Shown in pieces: positions 9,554-19,086 of a DNA stretch of 41,683 nt. A program made the translations under genes and the position numbers. Position 1 is the first letter of the stretch. Each line of letters starts with the position of its first letter. Origin of the DNA: an uncultured Eubacteriales bacterium (GTDB lineage: Bacteria > Bacillota > Clostridia > Lachnospirales > CAG-274). Location of the stretch: positions 1 through 41,683 of the forward strand of contig CABVAP010000009.1 in the NCBI GenBank assembly GCA_902496345.1. Direction: 5' to 3'. The notes under the pieces were generated by a model. It was given only the letters and a program-made list of their open reading frames with translations, did not search any database and was not told where the DNA came from.

Positions 9554-10660
9554 TCATTCAATCAATATAGAGTTAAATGGTAACATCGCACCTTTTCCAA
9601 TAGTAGGAACGATTTTTCCCATAAGTTTACTGTTAATTCCAATATAAGAGTGTTTTCCCAAGACCATATATTGGTCAAGAAAAATTATTTTTGCAGTTGT
9701 ATGTGCCGGCTTGTACATTTCAACAAGTTTTTCGATGTCGTTGTAATTCACATCTGTTTGTTGTATAAATATGTAAAATGAATAAATGTCGTCACCATAA
9801 AGTTGTTTGTAATATTCCTTGTATGTATTTTCTTCATATATATTCATAAGCCTGTCTGTTTCGATTATGATAGGTTCGTGTTTTGTATAAAACGAAATAA
9901 CTTCTTTAAGCCCTCTTTTTGTACCTTTAAGCTTGTAGTAATAAAAACTTTTTTTAACCAATTCCCTAAGTTTTTCTTCGCTCCACATATATGTAAAGTT
10001 GATTCCAACCCAGCTAGCAAGCCACTCAAGAAAATCATCTTTTGCATATTCAACATCAAAATATCGTGATATGTTGTCGATATTTTCCTGTAGGTCATAT
10101 ATAAGTGATTGATAGACTCCAAGAAATCTTTTCAAGAAGTCAGCATTTTCTTTATTTTCACTAAAGACAGCAGGGAGATATTTTATTATAGAATCCAAAG
10201 GGAATTGAATATCGATAGCATTTATGGTAACACTTGAGTTTTCTGTCAAAGTAACTTCAATAGCAAATCTAAAGAACTGCCCTTCTGCATCAGATAAAAT
10301 AATATCATCAGAATTTTTTATTTTTTTCTGAAATACATTTTGAATAACTTCAAGCTTTTCTGTATCAGAAACCTGAAAATCTTCAATTGTCTGGGATAAA
10401 TTAATGTTTTCACCAAAAGCTGTAATATTTTCATCGTTATATGCGATGTAGTGTATAATAACGTTAGCATCACCCGATATATCAAAATCAAGCTTCATTC
10501 TTCCCCAGCTAGAATTTTTTTCACCACTATCAAGAGGGGGCGAAACATAAAACGCTTTTTCAGCATTGGAAAAAAATAGCTTTCCGTCAGAATAATCTAC
10601 ATTAACAAATAGACCACTATTCCATAATTCATCATTAAAAACAAAATGCTTTCGTAACAA
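9554..10660 (-). CDS. baseplate/tail protein, P2 gpI-like
   Basis: 368 aa from TTG with a GAGGGTGGG SD; no in-frame ATG is near. Residues 1-165 are a beta-rich N-terminal extension. From about 170 the protein follows the phage tail protein I / 'tail region protein' family: IIKYLPAVFSENKEN, FLKRFLGVYQSL, FDVEYAKDDFLEWLASWVG, W.EEKLRELV and YKLKGTKRGLKEVISFYT. In phages this family connects the baseplate J wedge to outer parts. It directly follows the two J-like genes, as in other CIS loci. The conserved core is intact; the extra N-terminal domain may be specific to this CIS type. Confidence 0.85.
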   Translation of the reverse strand: MLRKHFVFNDELWNSGLFVNVDYSDGKLFFSNAEKAFYVSPPLDSGEKNSSWGRMKLDFDISGDANVIIHYIAYNDENITAFGENINLSQTIEDFQVSDTEKLEVIQNVFQKKIKNSDDIILSDAEGQFFRFAIEVTLTENSSVTINAIDIQFPLDSIIKYLPAVFSENKENADFLKRFLGVYQSLIYDLQENIDNISRYFDVEYAKDDFLEWLASWVGINFTYMWSEEKLRELVKKSFYYYKLKGTKRGLKEVISFYTKHEPIIIETDRLMNIYEENTYKEYYKQLYGDDIYSFYIFIQQTDVNYNDIEKLVEMYKPAHTTAKIIFLDQYMVLGKHSYIGINSKLMGKIVPTIGKGAMLPFNSILIE

Positions 10661-10688
10661 GTTCCCACCCTCTTTCTAAATAAAACAA

Positions 10689-12821
10689 TTAAATAAAAGT
10701 CGTATTAATATTTTGTAAAAATACTCTTCCTTGAGGTGAAATTTTTATATCACCAAAATTATTTTTTGTAATTTTTTCATAAGGAAATTCAACTTCAAGG
10801 TTTATGAGTTCATCGACACAATCAAGTGCCTCGATAATGTTATAAATATCTGTATAAAAAATTGTAAATCCAGCTTTGTTCTTTCGCATATTCCCCATAA
10901 AATCAGCAATAGCAGATGAAATCATTTTTTCAGCATTTTTGTAAATATTGTTGACTCTAATTTCTAAATTTATATTTATAGGGATATATTCCGTAACTGT
11001 AACAAATAACCTTGTTGTAATAAGTTTAACCTTTTCAAGATTTCGTTTGACATTTCTAATATATCTGTCAATAACCTCTCTATTTTTTGTTTTGTAAAAA
11101 GGTTCAATAACAACCATAACCGAGTTTTCGCATTTTCTTTGGGTTTCCGGATTATATCCAGCAATGACTTCAACATTTTTAATTTTCAAACCCTGTGTAC
11201 CTAGTGCAATTTTTTCATAATCTTCTAAAGTAACTGCTCTTTCAACTCTGTTTATTTCATTTCTAACCTTGATAACAAGTTCATCGGAACTTTCTTCTTT
11301 TTTTCCACCGTATGAATTTTTAAATTGCAAAATCTCCATATCTTGTTTAAAAATATTTTTATCAAATTCATTTATCATAAAAGATTTAAGGTTTCCGTCA
11401 TCAAAAGATGATGTTGCAAAAGATATAATTATTATGTTATCTTTTCCGACAGAAGGAGCTTTCCCAGAGATGTTATCACCAAATAGCAAAGAACATTCAT
11501 TAGGGTTAAAAATAAAAACTTTATCATCTTTTCTTTTACCTTCAAAATCGTCTGTCTTTTTCCATATATTAAACTGGTCCTTGTAAGAAACCATAATGTT
11601 AAAATCTTCATAACAAACGTTTTTAAAATCTTTTATTTGAAATTCTTGCCCTGTACTACCGTTTCCAGAGCCGACAACCCTCTTTGGGTAAAATTCTTTT
11701 TTATATAAAACAAGCATAAAGACTACATCTTCATCATAATTATTTTCAAAAATTCCATAAAGCTTTTCTCTGTTAGATGTACCAAATCTAAAAGACACAT
11801 TTTCATCATCTTTTATCAAAACATATTCAATATTTAGGCTTTCAGCCGGAACATAGTCATCACCAGATTTTATATAAAGCATATACGTATTGTCATAAGC
11901 GAGGTAAGATTTAACAAACATCTGATTTTGTTTAAAATCAGCAAAAGTAAATTTAATAGTTTCAGCAAGAGTATCTTTTTGAACAAGCTTAACGCTGTTA
12001 AACTTAACAAATTCTGCAACAGGCGTTTTTTCATACCCATAGCATAAATTTTTTGCCCTTATAAAATGAGCAGTCTTGCCCTCTTCTGCCTCAATTTCAA
12101 CCGTTTTTCCTTTTATATTAAAGTAAATATATCCAGAATATAAAAAATCTACAGTTTCGTCATTCAAAATTTCTAAATCGTGCCAACCTAAAACACCGTC
12201 TTCAATCCCATAGTACTGCCATAAATTTTTAGATAATGGAATAAATTCATTTTTAATTTTTATAGGTGTTCTGGGTATTTCATCATAAATTTCAAAATAT
12301 AAATCATTTTTCCCAGAAAGTTCTTTTTCAAAACCAATGATAAAACAATTTTCTTTTTTTTCGCATTCTTGAAATATTTCAAATTTTCGAGATAATTCAT
12401 TTCTACTATAAGAAGCAATGTTAGCATAGTCGCTAGACACATTCCCAACAAATTTTATATCATTTGCAAGCACTGTTTTCTCATAAAGAGTTTCAAAAAC
12501 AATATTTCCTGTTTTAAATTTAGTACCCTTAGGAATAAAAACATCTTCTGTTGAAATAATTTCAATATCTGTTTTAGCACATTCTCCATTTTCTTTTTTT
12601 ATTCCAAGTAGTTTAAGAAATTTATAAAAATTTTGTATTCCGATAAAGTCAATATCTTTCTGTTGATTGTACTTTATAGACGCCATAAGCTCAAGGAGAA
12701 ATATTCCCGGGTCATTGATAGACATAGGATTCCAACCACCGTCAATAGTTTTCACATTATCGACTGCGTTTTCAATAATAGTATTTAATTGTTGGTCGTT
12801 AAGAGAAGGAAGTGAAATCAT
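10689..12821 (-). CDS. baseplate J-like wedge protein (Cis12/Afp12 type)
   Basis: 710 aa; AAGGAG six bases before ATG. The N-terminus (PSLNDQQLNTII, GGWNPMSINDPGIFLLELMAS) is typical of the 'putative baseplate assembly protein' group. The C-terminal third carries the J-domain marks: VRNEINRVERAVTLEDYEKIA, then VMVVIEP and a segment with TVTEYIPININLEIRV. These proteins build the ring of wedges around the hub that triggers sheath contraction. It is the smaller of two consecutive J paralogs, as in Afp11/Afp12 pairs. The C-terminus ends ISPQGRVFLQNINTTFI. Confidence 0.88.
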   Translation of the reverse strand: MISLPSLNDQQLNTIIENAVDNVKTIDGGWNPMSINDPGIFLLELMASIKYNQQKDIDFIGIQNFYKFLKLLGIKKENGECAKTDIEIISTEDVFIPKGTKFKTGNIVFETLYEKTVLANDIKFVGNVSSDYANIASYSRNELSRKFEIFQECEKKENCFIIGFEKELSGKNDLYFEIYDEIPRTPIKIKNEFIPLSKNLWQYYGIEDGVLGWHDLEILNDETVDFLYSGYIYFNIKGKTVEIEAEEGKTAHFIRAKNLCYGYEKTPVAEFVKFNSVKLVQKDTLAETIKFTFADFKQNQMFVKSYLAYDNTYMLYIKSGDDYVPAESLNIEYVLIKDDENVSFRFGTSNREKLYGIFENNYDEDVVFMLVLYKKEFYPKRVVGSGNGSTGQEFQIKDFKNVCYEDFNIMVSYKDQFNIWKKTDDFEGKRKDDKVFIFNPNECSLLFGDNISGKAPSVGKDNIIIISFATSSFDDGNLKSFMINEFDKNIFKQDMEILQFKNSYGGKKEESSDELVIKVRNEINRVERAVTLEDYEKIALGTQGLKIKNVEVIAGYNPETQRKCENSVMVVIEPFYKTKNREVIDRYIRNVKRNLEKVKLITTRLFVTVTEYIPININLEIRVNNIYKNAEKMISSAIADFMGNMRKNKAGFTIFYTDIYNIIEALDCVDELINLEVEFPYEKITKNNFGDIKISPQGRVFLQNINTTFI

Positions 12822-12851
12822 ATAATTCTCCTTTGCAAATAAATAGCGTTA

Positions 12852-15836
12852 CTATAAAACATCAATTTCAATATCGTGACTACCGTTTATAGGGACAGCA
12901 AAAGCAATATCAAATATTTTGTCATAGTCAATTTCTTTTTTAAAGTCCCTAATGCGTTCGTAGCAAAAAATGTTTACTTTTTCAATAAATTTTATTTTAT
13001 CGATATTTTTAATACAATTATAAATTTTTATTTTATTAGGCAAATTCCCAATTTCAAACCCTTTGCCGTCAAAATTTCCTGTTATAGGGTTAAAATATTT
13101 TTCAAGGCAATTTTCAATATCTTTGTAAACAGCTTGATAATCATTGTAACTTTCAACTTTCAATTTTACATAAACAGAAAATTCAATATATCTAGCTTCA
13201 CAAACTTTAATTTTATTATCAGCAACCATAGGAGCCGGTGCTTTCTTTATAAGTTCAGCAAAAATATTCTTTTTTATTTCTTCAAAATAATTGCTATAAG
13301 CATTTGGCTTTTTCGGCAAAACAGATATAGTAATGTTACCTTTTGCCTTTTGCCCGTATTCGTCAATTCCAGAAAAGACTTTAACTTTAAAGACATTTCT
13401 GTCTGCCGATTTTGTAGCAATTTCATAATCTTCAAGTGAAACTATTCTGTTTTGGTGTTTAATAAATTCCATAGAACGCAAAACAGCGTCATCGATATTT
13501 TCACTATCACAACCACCACCGACAAAATCAGAGTTGTAGACATCAGCCACAAAAGCGACTGCATCAGCAAAACCAGATATAGAGTAAGGCTCAATGTTTC
13601 CTCTTTCACCCATACAAATAGTGTAATTAACTTTGATACTTTCTCTATCATTGCTATATGGAATTTTGCCTTTATTTCCGTTACCGAAAATTATACAGCT
13701 ATTTTTTTCGTCAAACCTGTAAACTCTGTCATTAGGTCCAAAGTCATCAAAAGACGAAACCTTTTTCCATTTAACCCAATATTCCGTTATAATACCTTTT
13801 TCGTCAGATACAACCTCAATATCTTTGTTTTTTTTGTATGATGAAACATTAATTTCGTCACCGATAAGCCTGCTAACTTCATTAACCCAAACTTCCTCGT
13901 CAAGAACATCGGAATTATTTAAGTAGCATTTTTTATTTATTTCATTTCTTTCAATATAAAAATACTCTGTATCAACCGTTTCCTTTTGTTCAATTTTAAC
14001 GGTGTTAAAAAGTATATTTTTAATCTTAGGGAAAACGGCATTTTTGTTTTCATATTTTTTATCAGTATTAACAACCCTTATCCAAAAAGCGTCTTTTGAA
14101 AAAAGTTCACATTTTCTAAAATTATCTTTTGCGATAAATGTAATAATACCACTATGTTTGAATGATTTTGTTTCATCAGCAATTTTAAGTTCGACCCATC
14201 TGTCAACGCCGTTCACCCTGCCCCAATATTCCCACTTTAACGCTGGCAAAGTTTCAGCATTTACGCTTTCTGCTTGGAAATAAACTCGTATAGGTCCACC
14301 TGAGAAACATTTATCAAAAGAAAAATATAGTTCTGGAAATTTTTCTTTTATACTGTCAAAGAAAACAATTTCACCTTTGTCGTTCTGGTCAGGAGATATA
14401 GTTGTCATATTTTTTTCTATATACATTTTTTCGTTGTTTTCTTCAAGTTCTTTATATTCATAACTAATATTAATTTTTTCGATAAGTGGAGTTATATAGT
14501 TTGTGTTAAGTTTAAAAACATTGTTAATTTTCAAAATTCTAACCCTAACCCAAAGACCAAAATCCGTTCCAACAAAAACTCCGTCCATATCGTCAGGGCA
14601 AACAAATTCAAGTGTTTTAGTAGTCTTTTCATCAATTTTAAAAAAGTCATCATAAGAATTTTCAGAAAAAAGCCTAGCCCAACCGTCACCGTTCCAGTAT
14701 TCCCAAATAACTTTTTCTATGTATACATCGTTAGGGTCTGGAGTTTTAAGCTCACTTTCGTTGATAATTCTTCTCCACTTTATATCTACCATATCATAAA
14801 AGTTATCAACAGGGACAACGATAGATGAAATATCAAAGTCTAATTTTATATTAGCACTAGATTTAGAGAATGCCTCGTCACTTCTAATATAAAATGTATC
14901 ATACATAGCAAATCTCTCATTAAAAGGCAAAAAGTCTGTTTTGGTAAGTTCAAGGTCATTGTTATAAAAAGCATCTGGTGAAACCTCATTTGCAGACGAT
15001 GCCAATTTTATGTTAGTAAATAAAATATCCTCATTTTTTTCAAAGTCAACAACTTCGCAACAAATAAACCTACCAAATGAATCTTTATATCTAACAATAG
15101 GTATTTCATCAAATCCTGTTAGCAAAATTTTATTACCAACAGGATAAGCCTGACCGAATTTTTGCCAACCGTCATAAGTAAGATATTTCCATTCGATAAA
15201 GCTATTATCAGATAAGATATTTGTCAAAACAGTTGTCGCATAAGGTCGAATTTTATTTTCAAAAGATACAAATATTTTATGACTTGTAAAGAAAATATCG
15301 TCATTTTCAATTATTATTCTAAACCTCTGTAGGTTTTTATATTTTTTAAAATCGAACAAATTAAAATCTATTTTTGCATTATCCCTTTCACGTAAAAAAG
15401 GGTTTACAATAATATCGTTTTTGCTACTTCGCATATAAACACCAGCGACATTGTTATCGATAGCAAAAAGGTCGTCTTTTGTTTCAAAAAGGATTCGGTC
15501 CTTGTTTTCATCGATAGAATAAAGTCTAGTACCTTTTTTTATTGCAACGCCCTGTTCTGTTCCATAGTTCAAAACAACAGTAGCAAACCCCTTTGAAGAA
15601 ATGCAATTAAGTGTGTCAGCTCCAAGAAGATTTATGAAATATATAAGATTTTTGTAAGGTATCTTGTTAAATCTGTCGATAGTCTGTGCAAACATATCAG
15701 CAAAAACCTTAGAGAACACAATACCAGCGTCATCTTCATCAGATGTGTTCCATTCCGGAACATAACTTTTCGCTAGAGCAATAATCTGGTTATATATATC
15801 GTCTTTGTTTCGAAAATCAATCTTTGGAATTTGCAT
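12852..15836 (-). CDS. large baseplate J-like wedge protein (Cis11/Afp11 type)
   Basis: About 994 aa. The start at 15836 follows AGAGGTG six bases upstream; an in-frame ATG at 15878 has no SD and would overlap gp25. The N-terminus PKIDFRNKDDIYNQI with VPEWNTSDEDDAGIVFSKVFADMF is the hallmark of the larger eCIS baseplate J protein. Beta-rich insertions with two WEYWNGDGWARL/WEYWGRVNGVDRWVEL-type modules fill the middle. The C-terminal J core is seen in SMEFIKHQNRIVSLEDYEIATKSADRNVFKVKVF. It would form the inner wedge with the 710-aa paralog. Gene order gp25, J1, J2, gpI matches phages and eCIS. No sign of truncation. Confidence 0.88.
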   Translation of the reverse strand: MQIPKIDFRNKDDIYNQIIALAKSYVPEWNTSDEDDAGIVFSKVFADMFAQTIDRFNKIPYKNLIYFINLLGADTLNCISSKGFATVVLNYGTEQGVAIKKGTRLYSIDENKDRILFETKDDLFAIDNNVAGVYMRSSKNDIIVNPFLRERDNAKIDFNLFDFKKYKNLQRFRIIIENDDIFFTSHKIFVSFENKIRPYATTVLTNILSDNSFIEWKYLTYDGWQKFGQAYPVGNKILLTGFDEIPIVRYKDSFGRFICCEVVDFEKNEDILFTNIKLASSANEVSPDAFYNNDLELTKTDFLPFNERFAMYDTFYIRSDEAFSKSSANIKLDFDISSIVVPVDNFYDMVDIKWRRIINESELKTPDPNDVYIEKVIWEYWNGDGWARLFSENSYDDFFKIDEKTTKTLEFVCPDDMDGVFVGTDFGLWVRVRILKINNVFKLNTNYITPLIEKINISYEYKELEENNEKMYIEKNMTTISPDQNDKGEIVFFDSIKEKFPELYFSFDKCFSGGPIRVYFQAESVNAETLPALKWEYWGRVNGVDRWVELKIADETKSFKHSGIITFIAKDNFRKCELFSKDAFWIRVVNTDKKYENKNAVFPKIKNILFNTVKIEQKETVDTEYFYIERNEINKKCYLNNSDVLDEEVWVNEVSRLIGDEINVSSYKKNKDIEVVSDEKGIITEYWVKWKKVSSFDDFGPNDRVYRFDEKNSCIIFGNGNKGKIPYSNDRESIKVNYTICMGERGNIEPYSISGFADAVAFVADVYNSDFVGGGCDSENIDDAVLRSMEFIKHQNRIVSLEDYEIATKSADRNVFKVKVFSGIDEYGQKAKGNITISVLPKKPNAYSNYFEEIKKNIFAELIKKAPAPMVADNKIKVCEARYIEFSVYVKLKVESYNDYQAVYKDIENCLEKYFNPITGNFDGKGFEIGNLPNKIKIYNCIKNIDKIKFIEKVNIFCYERIRDFKKEIDYDKIFDIAFAVPINGSHDIEIDVL

Positions 15837-15870
15837 TTTTTGCACCTCTTTTCGGATATAGTAAAAACAT

Positions 15871-16266
15871 TTATTCATTCATAAAAACATCAAGCACATA
15901 GCTTACTGAATCTTTTTCTCTCAGTAAAGGGATAATATAGTTCACGTTTATAACTAATTTGTTTTCATCTTCGCTGTCATTAAAGACATTCACATCAATA
16001 GCGTAAATTCTGTGTTCCCACCTAAGAATAGAGGTAAGAGCCTCTTCTCTAACGCTTTTAACAAGGTCATAGTTAATAGGTTCAAACATAAATCTATTAA
16101 GACCACTGCCATAATCGTTATGTACAAGCCTTTCACCTTTAACCGTTTTCAAAATCATAATTATAGAAAGTTTAATATCGTCTTTAAGGTCGTTAGTTTT
16201 TATTTTACCTGTTTTAGGGTCAACCCCGATAGGAAAGCTCCAACCCATTTTTTTAAATTCATTCAC
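15871..16266 (-). CDS. gp25-like baseplate wedge protein (Cis9/Afp9 type)
   Basis: 131 aa from GTG, with GGGGGAG five bases upstream. The family core is clear: GWSFPIGVDPKTGKI at the N-terminus, then LKTVKGERLVHNDYGSGLNRFMFEPIN and the later RWEHRIYAIDVNV. GPW/gp25 proteins sit at the junction of baseplate and sheath and nucleate sheath assembly; they have no lysozyme activity despite the old name. The size is typical. It sits between the spike gene (11-bp gap) and the large J gene. Confidence 0.92.
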   Translation of the reverse strand: MNEFKKMGWSFPIGVDPKTGKIKTNDLKDDIKLSIIMILKTVKGERLVHNDYGSGLNRFMFEPINYDLVKSVREEALTSILRWEHRIYAIDVNVFNDSEDENKLVINVNYIIPLLREKDSVSYVLDVFMNE

Positions 16267-16277
16267 GATAACTCCCC

Positions 16278-17039
16278 CTATTTAACATTGACAACAGCAC
16301 CACTAATATTTATTTGCCCCTGTGAGCTTAGGTTAATACCAGAAGACGCTTTTATTTCAATATTATTTTTAGAATTTAACGATATGTTGTTTGCTTTAAT
16401 ATCAACGCTGTTGTTACTTTCTATCGTTATTTTGTTAGACTCTCCGTCAATTTCAATTTTAGAGTTTCCAGAAACAACATTTATTTTATTATCAGTAGAA
16501 ACATCAATAATTTTATTTTTAATATCAATTTTAATGATATTTTTTTCGGTCTTGTCGCTTATAACAACACACTCTTTTTCATCGTCTAAAGTAATAGCTG
16601 TATCTTTAGGTGTATTTATTTTAATTTTTTCTTTATCCTGTGTATCATCAAATAAAAGCTGGTGTCCACTTCTTGTTTTAATTCCACGTAAATCATTTTT
16701 ACCGTCTTTTATTTCAAAAGGTGGCATAGCATTTTCTTTATTCCATATACTTCCGATAACGACAGGCTTTGAGATTTCCCCATTAATAAAAGCAACTGCG
16801 ACAAAATCACCAACTTGAGGAAAAAACCAGCTTCCCCATTTGTTTCCCATCATAGAGGTAAGAACCGGTGCAAAATCTGTTTCAAAGTCAGGAGTATCAC
16901 GGTAAATAAGTTTAACCTTGACTCTGCCAAGGCCCTCTGGGTCATCGATATTTGTAACAGTACCAACAGTTATACCGTTAATAATGTGTCTTTTTTCATT
17001 AAGTTCATTTTCATCATAAAGAAATTCAATTAACCCCAA
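16278..17039 (-). CDS. gp5/VgrG-like spike protein (OB fold plus beta-helix)
   Basis: 253 aa from TTG 17039 with GGAGGTG eight bases upstream, overlapping the hub gene by 10 bp. Residues 20-100 are the gp5 OB fold (GITVGTVTNIDDPEGLGRVKVKLIY, GSWFFPQVGDFVAVAFINGE, KPVVIGSIWN). RSGHQLLFDD follows, and from about 130 to the end a repetitive pattern (KNIIKIDIKNKIIDVS, NSKIEIDG, NKITIESNNSVDIKANNISLNSKNNIEIKA) reads as a trimeric triple-stranded beta-helix needle. No lysozyme domain. No separate PAAR tip protein is seen in the window. In Afp8 and VgrG the hub and spike are fused; here they are separate genes. Confidence 0.92.
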   Translation of the reverse strand: MGLIEFLYDENELNEKRHIINGITVGTVTNIDDPEGLGRVKVKLIYRDTPDFETDFAPVLTSMMGNKWGSWFFPQVGDFVAVAFINGEISKPVVIGSIWNKENAMPPFEIKDGKNDLRGIKTRSGHQLLFDDTQDKEKIKINTPKDTAITLDDEKECVVISDKTEKNIIKIDIKNKIIDVSTDNKINVVSGNSKIEIDGESNKITIESNNSVDIKANNISLNSKNNIEIKASSGINLSSQGQINISGAVVNVK

Positions 17040-18163
17040 GTCTTATTCACCTCCAAGTCACACTCTGTTGTATAGATATTATTTTTAATTTTATGGGTAA
17101 CCTTTGAAACAAAATATTTTTTGTCAAATCCCTCACCAAAACCATTTATAGAAACTATCGAACCGGCTGTAAGTTCTGGAAGTCCAACAACCTTAACTCT
17201 ACCAGCACAAATACTGTATGATATTTCATTTATAACAGCTTGAGCTTTTTTTTCTGCCTCTTGCTGAGTTGATATGTTCATATCAGAAATAGTTTTTTTA
17301 ATAGGTGAAATAATTTTAGTAATATCTGTACTAATATCAGCATTGTCAATAATACTTTTGTAGTTTGAAACATTAGCCGAAAAAGTTTTAGACGGCTCCT
17401 TTATGTCACCACCAACAACAGAAACAGACGAAACCTGTTTTCGAAGTGATGTATTCATAGTAAGCTCAAGCATATATTCATTTATATCAAATTCATAAAG
17501 AACCTCTTTTGAGAGTTTTGAAAAAGGCTTAAAAACAGCATTCCCATCTTCATTTATATAAAAGCAAGAGTTAAGATTTTTAGCAATTCTAACGACAAAA
17601 TCATAATCACTTTCATTATGCTGTTCGATAAAGATAGTTCTTTCATCGTCAGTTTTATCAAAATCACTTGCATTAACTTTAATAATAGGAGAATATTTTT
17701 TTAAAACTTTTTCAACTGCCTCACTGTATTTCTTTATGCTGACCATAGATTCACTTCTTAATGAGTTCATCATAAGACCTTTTCCGTCAAGACATTCAAC
17801 GCTTAAAATTGCCATACCGTCTTTGTTATAGTCTAAGTAGATAGAATCAATATAACCAGAAAAAACCTTTGTACTTTCACAGTCTTTGTAGCCAGCTTTA
17901 ACGCTAACCCTGTTACCAAGTTTAAGGAGTTTTCTAAGTTTTTCAGCCATTTCAATTTTAGATTTATCAGCTTTATAGAAAGCATTTTTTATTTCAAAAA
18001 CACATCTTCCGGCCTCAAACCCAGAACAAATTTCAGCTTGCATACCGTCAATACAATAAAGTTCATCAATAGGCTTGTCGTTTATTTCAATAGAATAACA
18101 AGGCATAGCGAAACCAAGATATTTTTTTTTCATATCGTCAATATTAATTTTTCCCTGTGCCAT
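17030..18163 (-). CDS. gp27-like central hub (phage late control D family)
   Basis: 377 aa; AGGTAGG eight bases before ATG. The family pattern is present: YSIEINDKPIDE near the start, GFEAGRCVFEIKN, KLGNRVSVKAGY, KVFSGYIDSIYLDYN, FIEQHNESDYDFVVRIAKNLN (the typical 'q..eSdydFl.RLa' segment) and a late VVGLPELTAGSIVSINGFGEGFDKKYFVSKVTHKI. These proteins form the trimeric hub that joins tube and spike. It equals the N-terminal half of VgrG/Afp8. The stop overlaps the spike start, which keeps the two in near equal supply. Confidence 0.9.
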   Translation of the reverse strand: MAQGKINIDDMKKKYLGFAMPCYSIEINDKPIDELYCIDGMQAEICSGFEAGRCVFEIKNAFYKADKSKIEMAEKLRKLLKLGNRVSVKAGYKDCESTKVFSGYIDSIYLDYNKDGMAILSVECLDGKGLMMNSLRSESMVSIKKYSEAVEKVLKKYSPIIKVNASDFDKTDDERTIFIEQHNESDYDFVVRIAKNLNSCFYINEDGNAVFKPFSKLSKEVLYEFDINEYMLELTMNTSLRKQVSSVSVVGGDIKEPSKTFSANVSNYKSIIDNADISTDITKIISPIKKTISDMNISTQQEAEKKAQAVINEISYSICAGRVKVVGLPELTAGSIVSINGFGEGFDKKYFVSKVTHKIKNNIYTTECDLEVNKTWG

Positions 18164-18218
18164 AAATAAAACCTACCTTTGATGTTTTAATTAATGTTTA
18201 ATTTTTGTAGTCTGTAAA

Positions 18219-19064
18219 CTAAAATAAACTCGGAGCCGAACCTTTGCCAACGGTAAGACCAGAATTAGAGGAAACCGAAACTCCACCCGATGACTCCTTA
18301 GAATCTTCAGTATCGTCTTTCGACTCTTCAATTGTCATAGTAACCTCTGCACGAATAACCTCCCCAAGGTTGTTAAACTTTTTATAATCAACATTAACTT
18401 CCTTTGTATACCCTACAAAAGAGGTACTTCCATAGTTAAATGATATAAGTGGAGGGGTATGCGTTTCTTGTAAATTTTGAGTAAGTGCCATAATCTTATC
18501 AAGATATAATTTGTTAAGGTCTTCGCCACCGTTAAATTTTTTGTAAAGTCCAAGAGCGTTAGCTCCAGCGTCAGCAAAGGACTTGGCATTAAGCACTCCC
18601 TTAATCTCCTTGTCAGCATCATTAAGCTTTTCGATAAGACTTTTTTGGATAGATGTATCATAATAAAAAGTCACTTTCAAAGTTCTAGGGTCAGGAGGTG
18701 GATAAGTTCCAAAACCCTTGTCTTTATTTTTAACTCCACCCATATTTTGACTTTTAAAGTTAGTCCTTGATGAAATAGTATAACTTCTTGGGTTAAGCTG
18801 GACAAATATTTTTTCATTGTCTTCAAATCCATTAAAAGGACCCTCAACACCCATAGTTTTAAGCATTGAATTAACTTCACTTTTAAACTCATTAAGTTCT
18901 TCAGAACTTATATCAACCTGACTAAGCATTTCATCAAGTTCAGAGCTTTCTTGATTTTGAGAGAACCTACCACCTTTTTTTATAAGTATATAAGCTTTTG
19001 CTATGGGTGGCTCTTTAGGAAGTGCCTTTTTAATGCTACTATATGCTCCATATAAATTTGCCAT
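18219..19064 (-). CDS. CIS tube/baseplate adaptor (Cis7/Afp7 type)
   Basis: About 281 aa from ATG 19064, with GGGGAG upstream; the longer in-frame start (19151) lies inside the upstream gene. It carries the CIS-tube signature: VQLNPRSYTISSRTNFKSQ, FGTYPPPDPRTLKVTFYYDT, LTQNLQETHTPPLISFNYGSTSFVGYTKEVNVDYKKFNNLGEVIRAEVTM. In Afp/PVC this protein sits between hub and tube and often carries LysM. Here no LysM is visible, and the C-terminus is a short Ser/Gly/Glu-rich tail. It stands directly before the hub gene, matching its role. Confidence 0.85.
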   Translation of the reverse strand: MANLYGAYSSIKKALPKEPPIAKAYILIKKGGRFSQNQESSELDEMLSQVDISSEELNEFKSEVNSMLKTMGVEGPFNGFEDNEKIFVQLNPRSYTISSRTNFKSQNMGGVKNKDKGFGTYPPPDPRTLKVTFYYDTSIQKSLIEKLNDADKEIKGVLNAKSFADAGANALGLYKKFNGGEDLNKLYLDKIMALTQNLQETHTPPLISFNYGSTSFVGYTKEVNVDYKKFNNLGEVIRAEVTMTIEESKDDTEDSKESSGGVSVSSNSGLTVGKGSAPSLF

Positions 19065-19086
19065 TTTACACACTCCCCTTTCTCTG

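Noticed and set aside
12876..13439. 187-aa open frame on the plus strand
   Set aside because: It lies opposite the large J gene, has no SD and its composition is that of an antisense shadow (Phe/Asn/Ile-rich).
15871..16266. gp25 as a lysozyme
   Set aside because: The family name is historical; no catalytic residues are expected, and the fit is to the structural wedge protein.
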